Assembly: GCA_037954665.1 (NCBI GenBank)
Contig: JBBMOL010000098.1
Coordinates: 1,116,001 to 1,180,000, forward strand
Direction of reading: 5' to 3'
Length of the DNA stretch: 64,000 bases
From: Laguncularia racemosa
Taxonomy: Eukaryota > Streptophyta > Magnoliopsida > Myrtales > Combretaceae
The notes beneath the pieces are model-generated. The model was not told where the DNA came from. It ran no database searches and was given only the letters and a program-made list of their open reading frames with translations. This document shows, piece by piece, positions 35,991 to 49,120 of this stretch (within the stretch, counting starts at the first letter, position 1; every line of letters starts with the position of its first letter). A program made the translations under genes and the position numbers.

Positions 35991-37789
35991 TTCTTTATTC
36001 TCTCTCTTCCCTTCCCCTTTTTATTTATTTATACTTTGCTTCCTCAGTCCTTTCTGGCATCTTTTTTTTATTCACTAGTTACCGCCGACAGAAATACCGG
36101 CACCTGGAGCCATTCTTAAAACCTTTTTTATCAACCAATCTAATCGTAATCTCTTATCTCGAAAGCTTAAGGATAGGTTGTTTCACTTTATTGCCGGCTC
36201 GGTTTAGAAAAAGGTCTCTATTTAGACCGGAATGTCATCTTCCTCTGCCCAGTTTTTTACACAACAGCTTCTTCTTTTCTTTTTGGTCCATATCAGCCCC
36301 CCTATCTTGAAATAATACTTAAATTTTACTGTTATCAAGTTTTTAAACTTTAGGAGAATTTCACATTCCCATAACAATCCTAGCATGGAAGGGTTGTATC
36401 ATGTCTCCAGGCCATTGTTTTAGATTCTAGTTTCATCTTTTCTAAGCCATTTTCCTAACAAAAAATAGCATACAATGCAAGCTATTGTCGCCCTACACAA
36501 GGGTATTTTGTTCTAATAACCATAGTTGTCTCAAGCTTCACGATGTATTGTTCTGAATTGCTCCTTCGGTTTGGAGTATCACACGGGCTGGATTGTTTCT
36601 TATTAATAGCCATTCCTAAAATATAAATCGAGTCAAGCAATATGTCCTAAAAAATTTTATTTGTCAATAGCCAAAATCCATCATGAAAAATATTTTATTA
36701 TAATGTTTTAGGATGTAGTGTGTTTGTTGACTAGTACTAGTGGTTAATGTCCGAGTTGAAAAAAAAAAGAAAAAGATATTGGATATCATTTTTTTAATTA
36801 AAAATAAAAATCAATTTTCCTATTTTAAAGAAAAAATGGTTTTATATGATTAAAAAAAGTGAACAAACCCTAAAAATATATATACTAAATAATTTCAAAT
36901 ATATCATTATCGAATTATCACTCTTTATTTATACAATCCAATAGCATATGTAGTCACACCTCTTATTCTAGATTTTAGTCGATTGCACTTCGTCTGGCAG
37001 TTAAATCTCTGTGCAAGTACACATTATGATTCGCTTACATTAATAATCTCTGATGTAGGTTTTTGGACTATGATTGGCAGGTTAGATGCCGTCAAGTATA
37101 TATGCTCAGTAAAAACTATGCTGTTTAATATAATGTTATTGGCTACCGAAAAAGCATGTCATACTTTTAAAAAGTTGAGTACCTACTAGACCAAAAATGG
37201 CAAAATAAGGAGCAACAGTGTTTTAAACGGCCTTGAGTTGAGATGATAAAACTTGAGTTTAATTGAGTTAAGAATTTTGAATTTGAGTTTAATTAAATTA
37301 TTATTTTAAATTTTAAATTTAATTTAATTTATTTAAAAATTAATATTTTTAGTTAAAACAAACTAAATTAATTGGACTCGTGAGTTAATAGAATTGAATA
37401 TTATAAACTCAATAAACTTTGAGTAACTTGAGATCCAATTCACTCTAATTGTAACAAGTAAAATTAAAGTAAATATTCAATCAATTTGAAGTAGTTATAA
37501 AAAAAAAAAAAACTCAGTCAATTTGAAGTACTCTATATTGAATATGCATGGCTAGCCGCTCTAGCTAGGACGAAGTTTTGATGTATCATTATTACTTGAA
37601 GGGATTACAACATCGTCAAAACCACAAAAGTTTGATTTATGCACTGATATACATCACATATTGACGATTCTTATTCATTGGATACAAATACGAAGAATGA
37701 AAATAATGCATAATATAAATATATCCCCAAGGAGAAAAATAAAACACACAGACTGCTCTTCTTCATAGCCAAACCATGATTTTATTAGC
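35991..37789. other. AT-rich intergenic DNA between tRNA-Leu and the extensin gene
   Basis: No gene seen. The segment 37220-37450 is built of near-repeated AATT/GAGTT phrases (TTGAGTTTAATT and similar). Similar phrasing recurs at about 52370-52560, suggesting a degraded dispersed repeat. Confidence 0.4.
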
Positions 37790-39876
37790 TCAGTAACCTA
37801 TAGGAGGAGGCGGAGAAGCTGGTGGTGGTGGAGATTTGATATTATTATATCCATCAGCAGGTGGTAACATTATAGAAGGTGGCGGCGATGTGTAAGTATA
37901 AGGAGGTGGTGGAGGTGGTGGAGATGGCGAAGGTGGTGGTGGTGACATATAGTCATAAGGAGGTGGTGGAGAGGATAAGGATGGTGAAGGTGATGTGTAG
38001 ACATAAGGTGGAGGTGGTGGTGGTGGTGGTGATGTATAGAGATATGGTGGATATGTTGTAGGTGGTGGAGGGTGAGTTTTATGCTTGTGATGATGTGGTG
38101 GTTTGTGGTGGTGGTCATGTGGAGGAGACCCTTTTGTTGGAGCTGGTGGAGGTGATGGTGGTGGTGACGTATAGAGATATGGTGGATATGTTGTAGGTGG
38201 TGGAGGTGGAGGTGGTGGTGGTGGTGGCGGTGGCGACGGTGGTGGTGGTGGTGGTGGTGACGTATAGAGATATGGTGGATATGTTGTAGGTGGTGGAGGT
38301 GGAGGTGGTGGTGACGTATAGAGATATGGTGGATATGTTGTAGGTGGTGGAGGGTGAGTTTTATGCTTGTGATGATGTGGTGGTTTGTGGTGGTGATCAT
38401 GTGGAGGACACCCTTTTGTTGGTGGAGGTGGAGGTGGAGGTGGTGGTGGTGGTGGTGGTGGTGGTGACGTATAGAGATATGGTGGATATGTTGTAGGTGG
38501 CGGAGGGTGAGTTTTATGCTTGTGATGATGTGGTGGTTTGTAGTGGTGATCATGTGGAGGACACCCTTTTGTTGGTGGAGGTGGAGGTGGAGGTGGTGGT
38601 GGCGGCGGCGGCGGTGGTGGTGATGTATAGAGATATGGTGGATATGTTATAGGTGGTGAAGGGTGAGTTTTATGCTTGTGATGATGTGGTGGTTTGTGGT
38701 GGTGATCATGTGGAGGACACCCTTTTGTTGGTGGAGGTGGAGGTGGAGGTGTGGTGGTGGTGGTGGCGGCGGCGGCGGTGGTGATGTATAGAGATATGGT
38801 GGATATGTTGTAGGTGGTGAAGGGTGAGTTTTATGCTTGTGATGATGTGGTGGTTTGTGGTGGTGATCATGTGGAGGACACCCTTTTGTTGGTGGTGGTG
38901 GAGGTGGTGGCGACGGCAACGGGGGCGGCGGTGGTGGTGACGTATAGAGATATGGTGGGTATGTTGTAGGTGGTGGAGGGTAAGTTTTATGCTTGTGATG
39001 ATATGGTGGTTTGTGGTGGTGATCATGTGGAGGCCACCTTTTTGTTGGTGTTGGTGGAGGCGGTGAATTGTAATAATAGGGATGAGCCTTAGGAGGAGGA
39101 GGAGGTGGAGGTGGTGGAGGTGGTGGTGGTGATGTATAGAGATATGGCGGATGAGTTACATATGTTGTAGGTGGTGGAGGGTGAGTTTTATGCTTGTGAT
39201 GATGTGGTGGTTTGTAGGGGTGATCATGTGGAGGCCACCTTTTTGTTGGTGTTGGTGGAGGAGGTGAATTGTAATAATATGGACGAGCCTTAGGAGGAGG
39301 AGGAGGTGGTGGTGGTGATGTATAGAGATATGGCGGATGAGTTACATATGTTGTAGGTGGTGGAGGGTGAGTTTTATGCTTGTGGTGATGTGGTGGTTTG
39401 TAGGGGTGATCATGTGGAGGCCACCTTTTTGTTGGTGTTGGTGGAGGAGGTGAATTGTAATAATATGGACGAGCCTTAGGAGGAGGAGGAGGTAGTGGTG
39501 GTGGTGATGTATAGAGATATGGTGGATAAGTTACATATGTTGTAGGTGGTGGAGGGTGAGTTTTATGATTGTGATGATGTGGTGGTTTGTAGGGATGATC
39601 ATGTGGAGGCCACCTTTTTGTTGGTACTGGTGGAGGCGGTGAATTGTAATAATATGGATGAGCCTTAGGAGGAGGAGGGGGAGGTGGTGGTGGTGGTGGT
39701 GGTGACAATAGTGATGGTGTTGGTATTGAATAGGCAGGTATTGATAGTGGTGGTGGAGGTGGAGGAGCACTTGAATAGGGGTCATTTGCTGATGTAGGTA
39801 TTGTAATGAAGCAAAATGCTATAAGGTGAATAAGTATAGGCAATTTTCCCAACTGCAAGTACCTAAGACCAGCCAT
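37790..39876 (-). CDS. Extensin-like hydroxyproline-rich cell-wall protein, His-rich modules, one frame break
   Basis: Secreted structural protein expected in the cell wall. ATG at 39876 starts a signal peptide (hydrophobic residues about 11-27, cleavage likely near TSAND). Then come about nine modules, each with a Ser-Pro(n) block (extensin glycosylation type), a Tyr-rich YLYTS or YYYNS element (possible cross-link sites) and a basic His/Lys segment such as PPHHHKHKTHPPPP. Early modules contain KRWPPHDHPYKPP; later ones KGCPPHDHHHKPP, bringing in Cys. The modular frame runs to a natural end, SPPPPASPPPPIGY and TGA at 37790-37792. From start to stop the length is 3n+2. The break lies near 38751, where one G is missing in a GGT tract; as written, translation ends at 38647 (409 aa). 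Intronless. It could be an assembly slip or a true null. Confidence 0.85.
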
Positions 39877-39935
39877 ATTTTTGCAGTTGAGGCGTTGCCT
39901 ATCTCATTTGTGTTACAATGGTTGGTGCAATTCCC

Positions 39936-39942
39936 TTATATA
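39936..39942 (-). promoter_or_regulatory. TATA box of the extensin-like gene
   Basis: The minus strand reads CTATATAAGG here, about 60 bases before the ATG at 39876, leaving a 5' leader of roughly 30 bases. Confidence 0.7.
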
Positions 39943-39944
39943 GT

Positions 39945-40248
39945 ATTCAATTCAATCTCCATTCCCCATAAGAATCACTTGTTTAATGAATATGACAGGC
40001 TGTAAACTTGATCTAAGCAATCATCCAGCAATCTTTATTCAATTTCACTAAATCTGTTCTCTAACTTTGTGAGTGCTGCGCATGGTAGGAGTTTTAGTTC
40101 CCCACATGATAAATTGACTAAATTCCAATCATGTGAATAGTTGAGCGCGCAATTCAAGTCGTAGAGTAGATAATTGAATTTGAATTCTTTCTTTGATTAA
40201 TTTTCTCTACAAATACTAATACTGCCACGTACTATCAATAACTGAAAT

Positions 40249-40281
<33 letters not shown>

Positions 40282-42793
40282 ACATAGTAATAATACCACA
40301 AAATAATTAAAAAAATTTCAATTTTAACTATTGATTTGATAATTGAGAGGATAAAATTATTACAGCTCTTCAATCACGTTGTCGTGCATGTAATTCCCAT
40401 CTGAAATAAAAGAAGTAAAATTCTGTAGCAAGCTGTCAGGGATTAAAGGGTTTAGTCATGCTTTGAATTCTTGCCTTGAAAGTAACACATAATAATGTAC
40501 GTTTAAGCTAGATAGTCATACTCCGATCTAATGCGTACCAAGTTGCTCCCATGCGTCATGCTTTGCGACTTGTGAGGGGAATTGGATGTTGAATTGGCTA
40601 GATAATGTATGTTTTAGGCTAACCTCAGTTTACTTTATCTTCGGTGTGAATAGAATCAATCGATCCTACGTTGTACGTTAACTGATTCATAATAAGTGTT
40701 TGCATGCTCTCAGAACTCCACAGAAAGCTCCTTGTCAAGAATAAGAACTAACAAAGTAAAATTACATTATCGATTAATGGATTGTTGATCTATTTCATAA
40801 GAAATTCAATAGGAATGAGATGTTATAGATAATATTTAATGGTAGATAAAATTAAATGAAAATTTGATACTTCATCTATCATATTGGAATAACCATCGTA
40901 AGCAGTTACAAATACTCATGAGTATTATTATTAAATACTAATAGGCGTATCATTACTCATGAAACACTTGGTGGTTTGGCAATTTTATACTAGGCTTATG
41001 AATACACGTGATCGTTGCAATTTGGCGTGTATACAGTGCACTCATGGGTGGGTATCAAAGTCAAAGTTTGGAGCAGAAATTTCTCCTTTTTTCCTTCTTC
41101 CAATAATGTTAGAAACTTCACGTCCACTTCAGTTTTGTAAAGGCCATGCAGAAGATCTCGAGAAACGACTTCAGAGAAGACATATGAAAACGGAACAGGG
41201 CGTTCTCATCTTAGCTTCATATTCAATCATACGATATCTCTCCCCAGTCCTGGACACTGAAGCACCGAGTGATAAAATTCCTTGCAGTTTTGCCCTTCTC
41301 CTTCCTCCAACATTTGATGAATTTGCTTTAACACTAGACCTGTGGGACCATATCTATTCAATATGCACATATACTTAAAAGAATATGATGGGAATCCTCG
41401 AAGGTTGTTACTCCGATGGTGCTTCGACTAATTACACTCAAGCACATTGCTCATAGAACGATTAATTATAATTGGTTGAGACTCCATCGAAAAAGTAAAA
41501 ATTAAGGCAAGCAATGTCCATTTATCTAGCATGTAATGATACCAGTCCAAGAATTTGAGCCGAAATCGAAAAGCCTTATGCCAGTGGTCACGACTTGAAT
41601 TCCATCCGATGGACACAAGATATATTGAAATCAAAACGAAGAAAGATAGTTGTAAGTATTTTGAATGAAGAGCATATCATTTAAATGATGTGATTCGAAT
41701 TTAAATGATCGGTGATTATAGAAAACCAAGACCATTAGAAGGGGGATTATGAAACCATCAAGGAATAGAACCACAGAAACAAGCATCCAAAGCAGATTAC
41801 CGCTGATTCAAATTCATTCATCTCCCACACTAAATCCCTTTCCATCTTTCGGTATGTGGCTCGCAGCTAGTAATAAAATTAACGAGTAAGACTCTTGTGA
41901 TAAATATTAAATTGTGAAAATGACTTGTATTCAAGTCAAGCTCCGTAGTTCATTACTGCTTTCCTCGGGCAACTTTGTGTTAATTATTTCAGGTGCTTGT
42001 ATGAACATATATGCTTTGGTTTTGTTATTTTAACTTACCGCAGTTGTTTCTATGTCCTCAGGAGGCCAAATTCTTGTCGGAAATCATAGTAAAAGTGCAT
42101 CCTTGGTGTGGCAAAGTGGGGTTTGCAATATTTTTTAGGATTAATGTGGAAAACATTTAACGACCTGGTGACTTCCATTTTACCGTAAAAATTTATTGCC
42201 AGAAAACTAGAAGATTAATATCGTAGAAGGATGATAGATTGGATGTAGGGAGGATTATCTAAAATGCAGGAGATTTGTCATGGTCGGCTAGGTATAAATC
42301 AAAGTAAACGCCCAGCTATCAATTGCCCCCCAGTCTACTCAATACTATGCATTGTACCATTAGAAAAATAAAAGAAATATCCGAATCACATGGGTAGAAT
42401 TATTCCTATCGATCGATTAAAAGGGCAATTTTCTATAAAATGATTGTAATCCCAATTCCTAGAAGTAAGCACGTGCTTATAGCTCCCAAAACTACTTAAT
42501 TTAAGCAGCAACTTGATATTTCGTAATGTTCACTACTAAACATCCATTAGCATTCTATAGAGTCATTTCTAAATATCCACAATCTCAGAAGGGGCATGCA
42601 ATATTAGCATTCACCGAGGAACAGTGAAAGTAAAAATGGTGGAAAGAAAACGAAAGCTCCAGCGGTCCAGCCATATACGTGACAACCATCCTCTATCTTA
42701 CTCCGAAGAAACGGAACAAACCTCTGTAAGGAAGAAAGATTCTCGAGCTCATAAAACAAATGACAACCAAAGAATACTCCCCTAGATTTTTCA
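39945..42793. other. Intergenic DNA between the extensin-like and RING genes
   Basis: The first part is the extensin promoter; it contains an (AT)13 tract at 40249-40274. A 139-codon open frame at 40959-41378 (+) has no family I recognise and no splice or promoter context, so I do not call it a gene. 3' UTR of the RING gene is expected just left of 42794. Confidence 0.4.
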
Positions 42794-45700
42794 TCAATAG
42801 TTGCTACTTTTTATTGGCTCCGGTGCATCCACCGACACCTCCGTGTAGCATATAGGACAAGCCTGGTGAAAGTTCAAAATAAGAAGTTTTGACCATTATG
42901 ATCTCAGTGAAGTCACTCATAAAGTCAATATTAATTCAATAAGAAACATCATAAACTAGATGGCTTACTTTATTGATGCTAAGCCACCTAGAAGCGCAAC
43001 CAGCATGGTAGATATGTCTGCATGGAAGAGTCATCCGCTTCTCGCCACGTTTATATTCCATTTGGCAGATTACACATCTGTTACAAAAGTGAAGGTCGAA
43101 ATTTGTTCAAATCTACAAATTTAAGACCTAGAAGGTTTACAAGGAGCCTTGAAGAATTCTTTATGTATCTTTCTCGTAATATGGCATAAAGAATATTGAC
43201 AATCTCCAGAGATGTTATACAACGAGGAAACCTATATGCTAGCTTAGAATAAGTTATTCGTGCACATCACCAAGGAAGATGCCAAAAAGAAGAAACAAAA
43301 GACGGTGGTAACCAGGGTCCAGAACCTTGGCATCTAGTTCTTGAATGCCCAATATTTATGCAGAAAAGCTTTCCAGCATGAAAAATTCCACCCTTACATT
43401 ATCTAAATTTAAATTGAAATACACACTGCCAAGGGCATTATAGGTTACCCTACTGTCATTATAACTGCGCACACGCATGGATGCATACGTTACATACACA
43501 AGGTTTCAGAAGAATGATTCTAAGAGAAAATTAGCACCAGGATAACAGTAAACCAAGTCTTTCATTCCTCTAAAGGGGGATTCTGGTCAAGTCGATTGCT
43601 TTTTGTAAGGAACTTATCATTAGTAAAGTTATATTGGGTAAGATTATCATTAGTGAGGCTATAAATGTCAATTCAAGTTTTCTATAGGCTTCAAGAGCAA
43701 ACTAACTCTTAAACATCTGAGGCCCTCCTCCTGGACAATAGGATACATCTCATCTAAGAATTGATGATTCCTGAAAATCTAACTCAATTTTCTCATCTTT
43801 TTTCTCAATATGTTACAATGTAACTTCTACTGTATGGTCCTTTCTGTCATTACCAGTGTCATCACAATCTTATTCTAGGATAGCACATCTTGTAAACAAG
43901 ATATTTCATTACTGCACAAAATAAATACCCTGATTATGGCCAGTCTACTGGCAGTTCAATGATTCCTTTCTGTTTGGATCATAAATCCAAGATACTAAAT
44001 TGAGAAAACTTTCAAGTTAATTTGCAAAAGACCAGCTTGGCTGCTCCATTATCTTCCTGGTTATGCAAGTCATGTGTTATTCATCTTCCTGTAAGTTTAA
44101 CTCCTTTTCTTCCTATGCTACAGCTTATCATCAGATTACCAGTTCAAAGTTTGAGGGCAGGCTTGGTGCAACTGGATAAGTTACTCCCTCAATGACCTAA
44201 AGATCACAGGTTGAACACATGAAAACAGCCCCTTCATGAAATTTGAGGTAAGGCTGTAACTACATTCAACCATCCTTCCCCACACCCCCTGGCTAGGAAA
44301 ATATTTTTCTGCACTGAGAAATGAACTATTTCCAGTCCAAAGTTTACTCATACAAACTCCCATCAACTAGAGCACCACTATCAGAATATCCTTTAAATGT
44401 CAGTCAAACAATCCATTTGTCAGAGGGAAATTCCGAAAGCACTTCTTTCCTTAGGAATTAAGACATTATGAATTGATAGTAATGGAAAAGATAAGATATG
44501 ACCCTTTATTGCTTAAACTCATTTTGGCCGTCAGTGACTTTTAGTTATCCCCATGGATCAGAAAATACTATGCAATTTTTCATGTTTATGTCAAGGCTAT
44601 TTACTTTCTTTATTGGAGCCATAGGAATCCCTTCTAATCAAGAAGGAGCTGCTTTAGAATTCAAACTATGAAATCCATCCACAAAAAGCATATGCAAATA
44701 CTAACCTTTCATCCCGGGATTTCTTTCTTGAGAAAAATCCACGTTTGTACTTTGAAACAGGAAGCAAAGATATGATTTCTTGGGAAAGGCCTCGACTTTG
44801 AGTTCCAACTGCCTCACCTAACTCAAGCAATTCCTGAAACAAAAGAACCTCTTAATACAGCTCTCTAAGCTCTTAGTACAACTCCCCATAAACAGCAATG
44901 ATTGTCATAAGCTTTTCCTCCGAAAATTTTTTGGAAAAAAGTATGTACAGCATATCTCAAAATAACAGTTCAGCAAAAATATAACTAAAGTGCATAAAGA
45001 GCTAAACCTCATAAGTCATGCTGTCTGGGTCAACATTATCTTGCCAAATAACCTGAAAAATGTATAATGGGTAAAGGAAACTTAAGATAATGTAGTAAAT
45101 TTAAAAACTAGAAAGTAATAAGTACAAGTTTGAAGTTACACATGTAACAAATTGTTCAAGACAAGCTACAAAGGTGAATTAGCTACTGCAAACTTCTTTA
45201 GTTGAAATAATAAGAAAGCAGTGTATGCACCAGAAAGTCCAAGAATTTGCCTCTTGAAAATTTAGTTTCTGTGTTGAAAGGACATTTCATAATTTTACCG
45301 ATAAAAAATGCATCAGGTATGTAGAATCCTAAGTTCAGCTTCCAAATACTTCAAAAATGGATCCTGAACTTTGAAATAAATTCCATGACTTAAAAGATAT
45401 TGCTAAAGCAACAAATATGAGACCAAGAAAACAAACAACATGTTCAGCTGGTCGTTTAACTCTCAAAGCAACAGCATTTCAAATGTTCAATACCACATAC
45501 CGGGTAATCCTGTGAGCTCTGGTGTCTCCGTGGACCTAATTACAAAAAGGCCCATTACAAATGAATCATATACAGAGAGTTGAAGAATTAATGCATCAAA
45601 AAGCATAACAAGTAAGGCTAGTCCATACAATAATAACAGCTACATCTTGCCACTCTTATTTTGTGACAAAACCAACAGACTCTATCTTGTGTCTCCATTT

Positions 45701-46724
45701 AATAAAAAGCAGTGAAATTTAGTAAATAACTCTTCCTTTGTGAGATCTAAGAGAAAATAGGTTCCTGCCCTGCTATCACATCCATTTAGGTCAATTATTG
45801 ACTCTCCACTCTTGGGACAATAATCTTCCACTGTATCCATGTGGATTCCCTTGGGAATTAACTGTAGAGCTTCCTTTACTAAAGGAGGCATGTATCATGG
45901 ATTGGCTTTGTTGCACTAGGTGGTTTGGTGTGCAGGGAGATGCTTACATGATGAGATTTGAAAGGATTCTCATTGAATAGGAAAAGTAAGGCATAAGGGG
46001 CATATTGTTGGGTTTAGTTGCATTACCAAGGGTAAGTGCATACAATTTTTGCTACTTTTCCGTTTTAGGGTCCAAGTTTTGTATTTATTCATTGCCCAGT
46101 CCGGGTCTTTTAACGATGGGTCAATGCAGGGTCCGTGTTTGTCTTTGCTAAGAGTCACCAATGTGGAACCTAAACTATTGCCACACATCATCCATGTGGC
46201 ATGGCATGCCATGCCATGTGACGGTTATTTGGATGCCTCAGCAACTCTAACAGCTCTTCTAGCAGTGATGGATAAAGACCATTCATTTACTCATATTTTA
46301 AATACAAGACCCTAAAACAAATACTGTAAAAACATAGACACCAAAATGAAAAAATTGTGACAGCATAGACCCTTAAAGTGCCTTTATCCATGTTACAGAG
46401 GAGGGATCCCCTAGCATCACTCTATCTTAAGGCTGAACCCTAAATTTAAAGCATATGATTCATGGGAAATCCGTACAAGAAAAATATAACCACACCAAAA
46501 CTCAAGTGGACCACCACTTACTGAAATTTAGGGAGAAATTTCCCTCTTTTCCTTTAATTTATGAGCAACTGAAGGTGAGGATTTCATGAATAATAGTGTA
46601 CATGTTGTCATAAGTGAAAAATAGATCTTTGTAAACTCTTACTCATAGTATAGAGTAGCTATGTAATCCTCCCATCTTCTGAAAGTTGTATAAGCTTCCT
46701 TATTAATGAATTTTTTTGCTTATG

Positions 46725-46767
<43 letters not shown>

Positions 46768-48053
46768 CCTAGAAAGTTCTGCAAACATAAGCTGTAGACA
46801 TCTCAAACAAGATATGCAAATATAGATTAGCATAATTATTATCATCCTCTCAAAAATTAATATGAAAAATGAGATACAAGGCTTAGCTCCTTGAAGAGTA
46901 CTCCAAAATTTTAAATAGTTTGCCAACTAATCATACATTAGATATTATTTCCACTTTCCAGTTTCCTAGGAGCATTTGTCAAACCATACTAACAAGAAGA
47001 AAATATTTATTAAGCCACTGACATTTAGTTGAGTCCAATATTTATGTGATGCAAGAAACCAAAAGGACCACTCTCAGTAATTGATGGAATGTACAACTTA
47101 CATTCTGCAGAATTATCATGTGGACTAACATTTGCAGTTCCAACCCATTCACTATTTACAGCTGCCGTTGGTGTGCTACCCATGGAAGGGCTAACCATAG
47201 GCCTTCTACTCTCATAATATGATTGTCCATGGCTATTCACTTCATAAGGATGGCAGTGGTCATAAAATGAATAGGTCCCCGGTTCGGATGACCCAGATTT
47301 GTAAAAATTTGTGCTCATTGATGGATATACACTTTCCTGCATAAGAAATGAAGAAATCTTTTCAACAGCAAGATGTGCAGAAACTGCACTTCCATTTATT
47401 TCTGTAAGCTCCTTTCTCTATGTAGCAATTCTTATATTTGGATTACGACTGCTCAAAAAGTTATTTGAGTATTTCATGGCAAATGTATCCTTAAACCTTG
47501 TTAAGTGATTATAACACCATAGTACTATTTTTATGTTAAAATATGGATCTCTTCATTGCATTTACAGAGTATCTTGTAGTCCCCTAAAATTGTGGGCTAA
47601 AGTATATTATATAGTAATTTATACATACAGAGAGAGGCCACAAGCAAGAGGGGATGACAATTAAGGGAAAAAAACCCTTATAATTTGTCTCATACTAGTT
47701 TAGTTACTTTCCTCAATATTCGAGTTTCCATCTACAAAGCGAAAATAGACAAGTTGGGAACACAACAGTAAGAAAAATAGTGACCAACTCACAGGCACTG
47801 ACAGAATTAGATCCACTAATTTATTTTCAAAATCCAAACCATAATGACATTGTTTATCCATACTCTCTGCTTACTACCAAAATTAAAACATCTTCGGAAA
47901 ATTCATTTTTCAAGGTACCTGAGCTTGTGAAGCACCAGAAAAAATAAAATTGACATGGTCATATGTGAGACCCTCAAAATATTCCATAAAAGTTCCAGCT
48001 ATGTTATAGGGATAGCTGGGGCTTGCATATTGGACATCCATATTCCAACTCAT
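42794..48053 (-). CDS. BIG BROTHER-type RING E3 ubiquitin ligase, seven coding exons
   Basis: Ubiquitin ligase of the family that limits organ size by marking growth regulators for degradation. Coding exons on the minus strand: 48053-47919 (ATG), 47336-47102, 45535-45501, 45052-45008, 44833-44706, 43077-42969, 42862-42794 (TGA). All junctions are GT/AG and the frame closes at 756 nt, 251 residues; Arabidopsis BB has about 248. N-terminal half is Tyr/Ser-rich and loosely conserved. Then come the family box DNVDPDSMTYEELLELGEAV and SRGLSQEII, and a C-terminal RING: CVIC, CRHIYHAGC, WLSINKACPIC. All eight metal ligands are present. The gene is spread over 5.3 kb by long introns; one holds an inverted-repeat element. 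It may be BB itself or a BB-like paralogue. Confidence 0.92.
46018..46395. mobile_element. Possible non-autonomous DNA transposon in the RING-gene intron
   Basis: The two ends are imperfect inverted copies. AAGGGT..ATGC..ACAATTTTT and GTTTTAGGGTC..TTGTATTT at the left (46027-46085) recur in reverse complement at the right (46300-46385). The interior has no coding capacity. No target duplication could be settled by eye. Confidence 0.4.
46729..46765. repeat. (TA)n microsatellite in the RING-gene intron
   Basis: Uninterrupted TA dinucleotides, about 18 units, right of the inverted-repeat element in the same intron. Confidence 0.9.
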
Positions 48054-48915
48054 TTTGGATAATTTTTGTGTGATAACCTGCAAAGTGATACATCCAAATT
48101 AAATTTCTAAACATAATGCATCCTCAAGACCTTGTAAACTTGAACAACAGGAGATTGAAATTTCTAAACCTGAAACCAATACCCCCACAATTTCAGGCTT
48201 CCGGGTGCAGATTTCAGAGACTAAAATCATACGCATACAAATGCCAGATTAGCACCAAGCTATGGCACTATATTCGTGGCGATCCTACATAAAATCAGAG
48301 ACATAGTATATAAGTAAATCAGCAGGGAATAATTAAAATATCGCCAAGCAACCACCATGAAGCTGCAATTAAACAAAGTTCTTGTTTATTTCTACCTAAA
48401 CTAACCCAGAACAAGCAGAAAACCCATGGTACAGGCACCATTCAACAACTTATTTCAAACAATGACAACTTTAGATTAAATTGAAGCGACGCTATTGGAA
48501 AAATTTTTGTTTGCTCGGACACTTTCACCATCCCATATAGGACTCATCAAAAGATTCCACCTTTGTAAGAAATCAGCAAAGTGATTACCAACTGATGACA
48601 TACAATCTTAATTCTCTCTCTATCCATGTCTCAATTCACTTAAACTAACCGTTTCATGCATCATTCTTCAACTTCATGTCTGAAAACTCGTGCATGCCAA
48701 AAATTAAAGCAAAATCAAACATATCAACTTTTAACACACACATCAAGTAAACACCCTCTACATCCAAAAATCATAACAAAAAGCTCATATTTTCGGTAAT
48801 AACTCATTGCATTCATCGCACAAACAGAGCCGATCGCACATATCAACATTCTGCACTCGTACAAAAATTAAATAAAAAAAAAAACGAAACGAAAAATCTT
48901 TGTTTCATTGCTTAC

Positions 48916-49080
48916 AACTAACTCTCTAAACAACGAATCATATGAAATCAACGACTGATTAAGATTGAGAGACTACAACATTGCGCGACTCTCGGCGAAG
49001 AAAGATTAAATTGTATCAAAGTGAAGACAGAGGAAGAGAGGGGCGAGAGGTGGAGAGAGAGAGAGAGAGAGATTATAAAG
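48916..49080 (-). other. Probable 5' UTR exon of the RING gene with CT microsatellite
   Basis: On the minus strand, a CT-rich leader (CT repeat at 49072-49053) is followed by a possible donor GTAAGC at 48915, feeding the acceptor before 48077. Pyrimidine-rich leaders are common in plant genes. Boundaries are inferred. Confidence 0.45.
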
Positions 49081-49110
49081 AAAAATAGTAAATGTATGCA
49101 GGTGAATGCA

Positions 49111-49120
49111 TTTATAAATA
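49111..49120 (-). promoter_or_regulatory. TATA-like box upstream of the RING gene
   Basis: TTTATAAATA (TATAAA readable on both strands), about 30-40 bases before the proposed leader start. Further GA/CT tracts lie upstream (49250-49271, and GT/GC/GA runs near 49434-49465). Confidence 0.4.

Noticed and set aside
37781..37786. AATAAA (minus strand) directly after the extensin stop codon
   Set aside because: Only a few bases past the stop, too close to be a confident polyadenylation signal.
37870..38553. 227-codon His/Leu/Thr-rich minus-strand frame
   Set aside because: It is the extensin-like repeat read one base out of frame; the Pro-rich frame is the one that ends naturally at 37790.
40959..41378. 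139-codon + frame
   Set aside because: No recognisable family, no promoter or splice context, and composition like the surrounding intergenic DNA.
46049..46315. 88-codon + frame with an overlapping minus frame
   Set aside because: Lies inside the intronic inverted-repeat element, open on both strands, no family motif.
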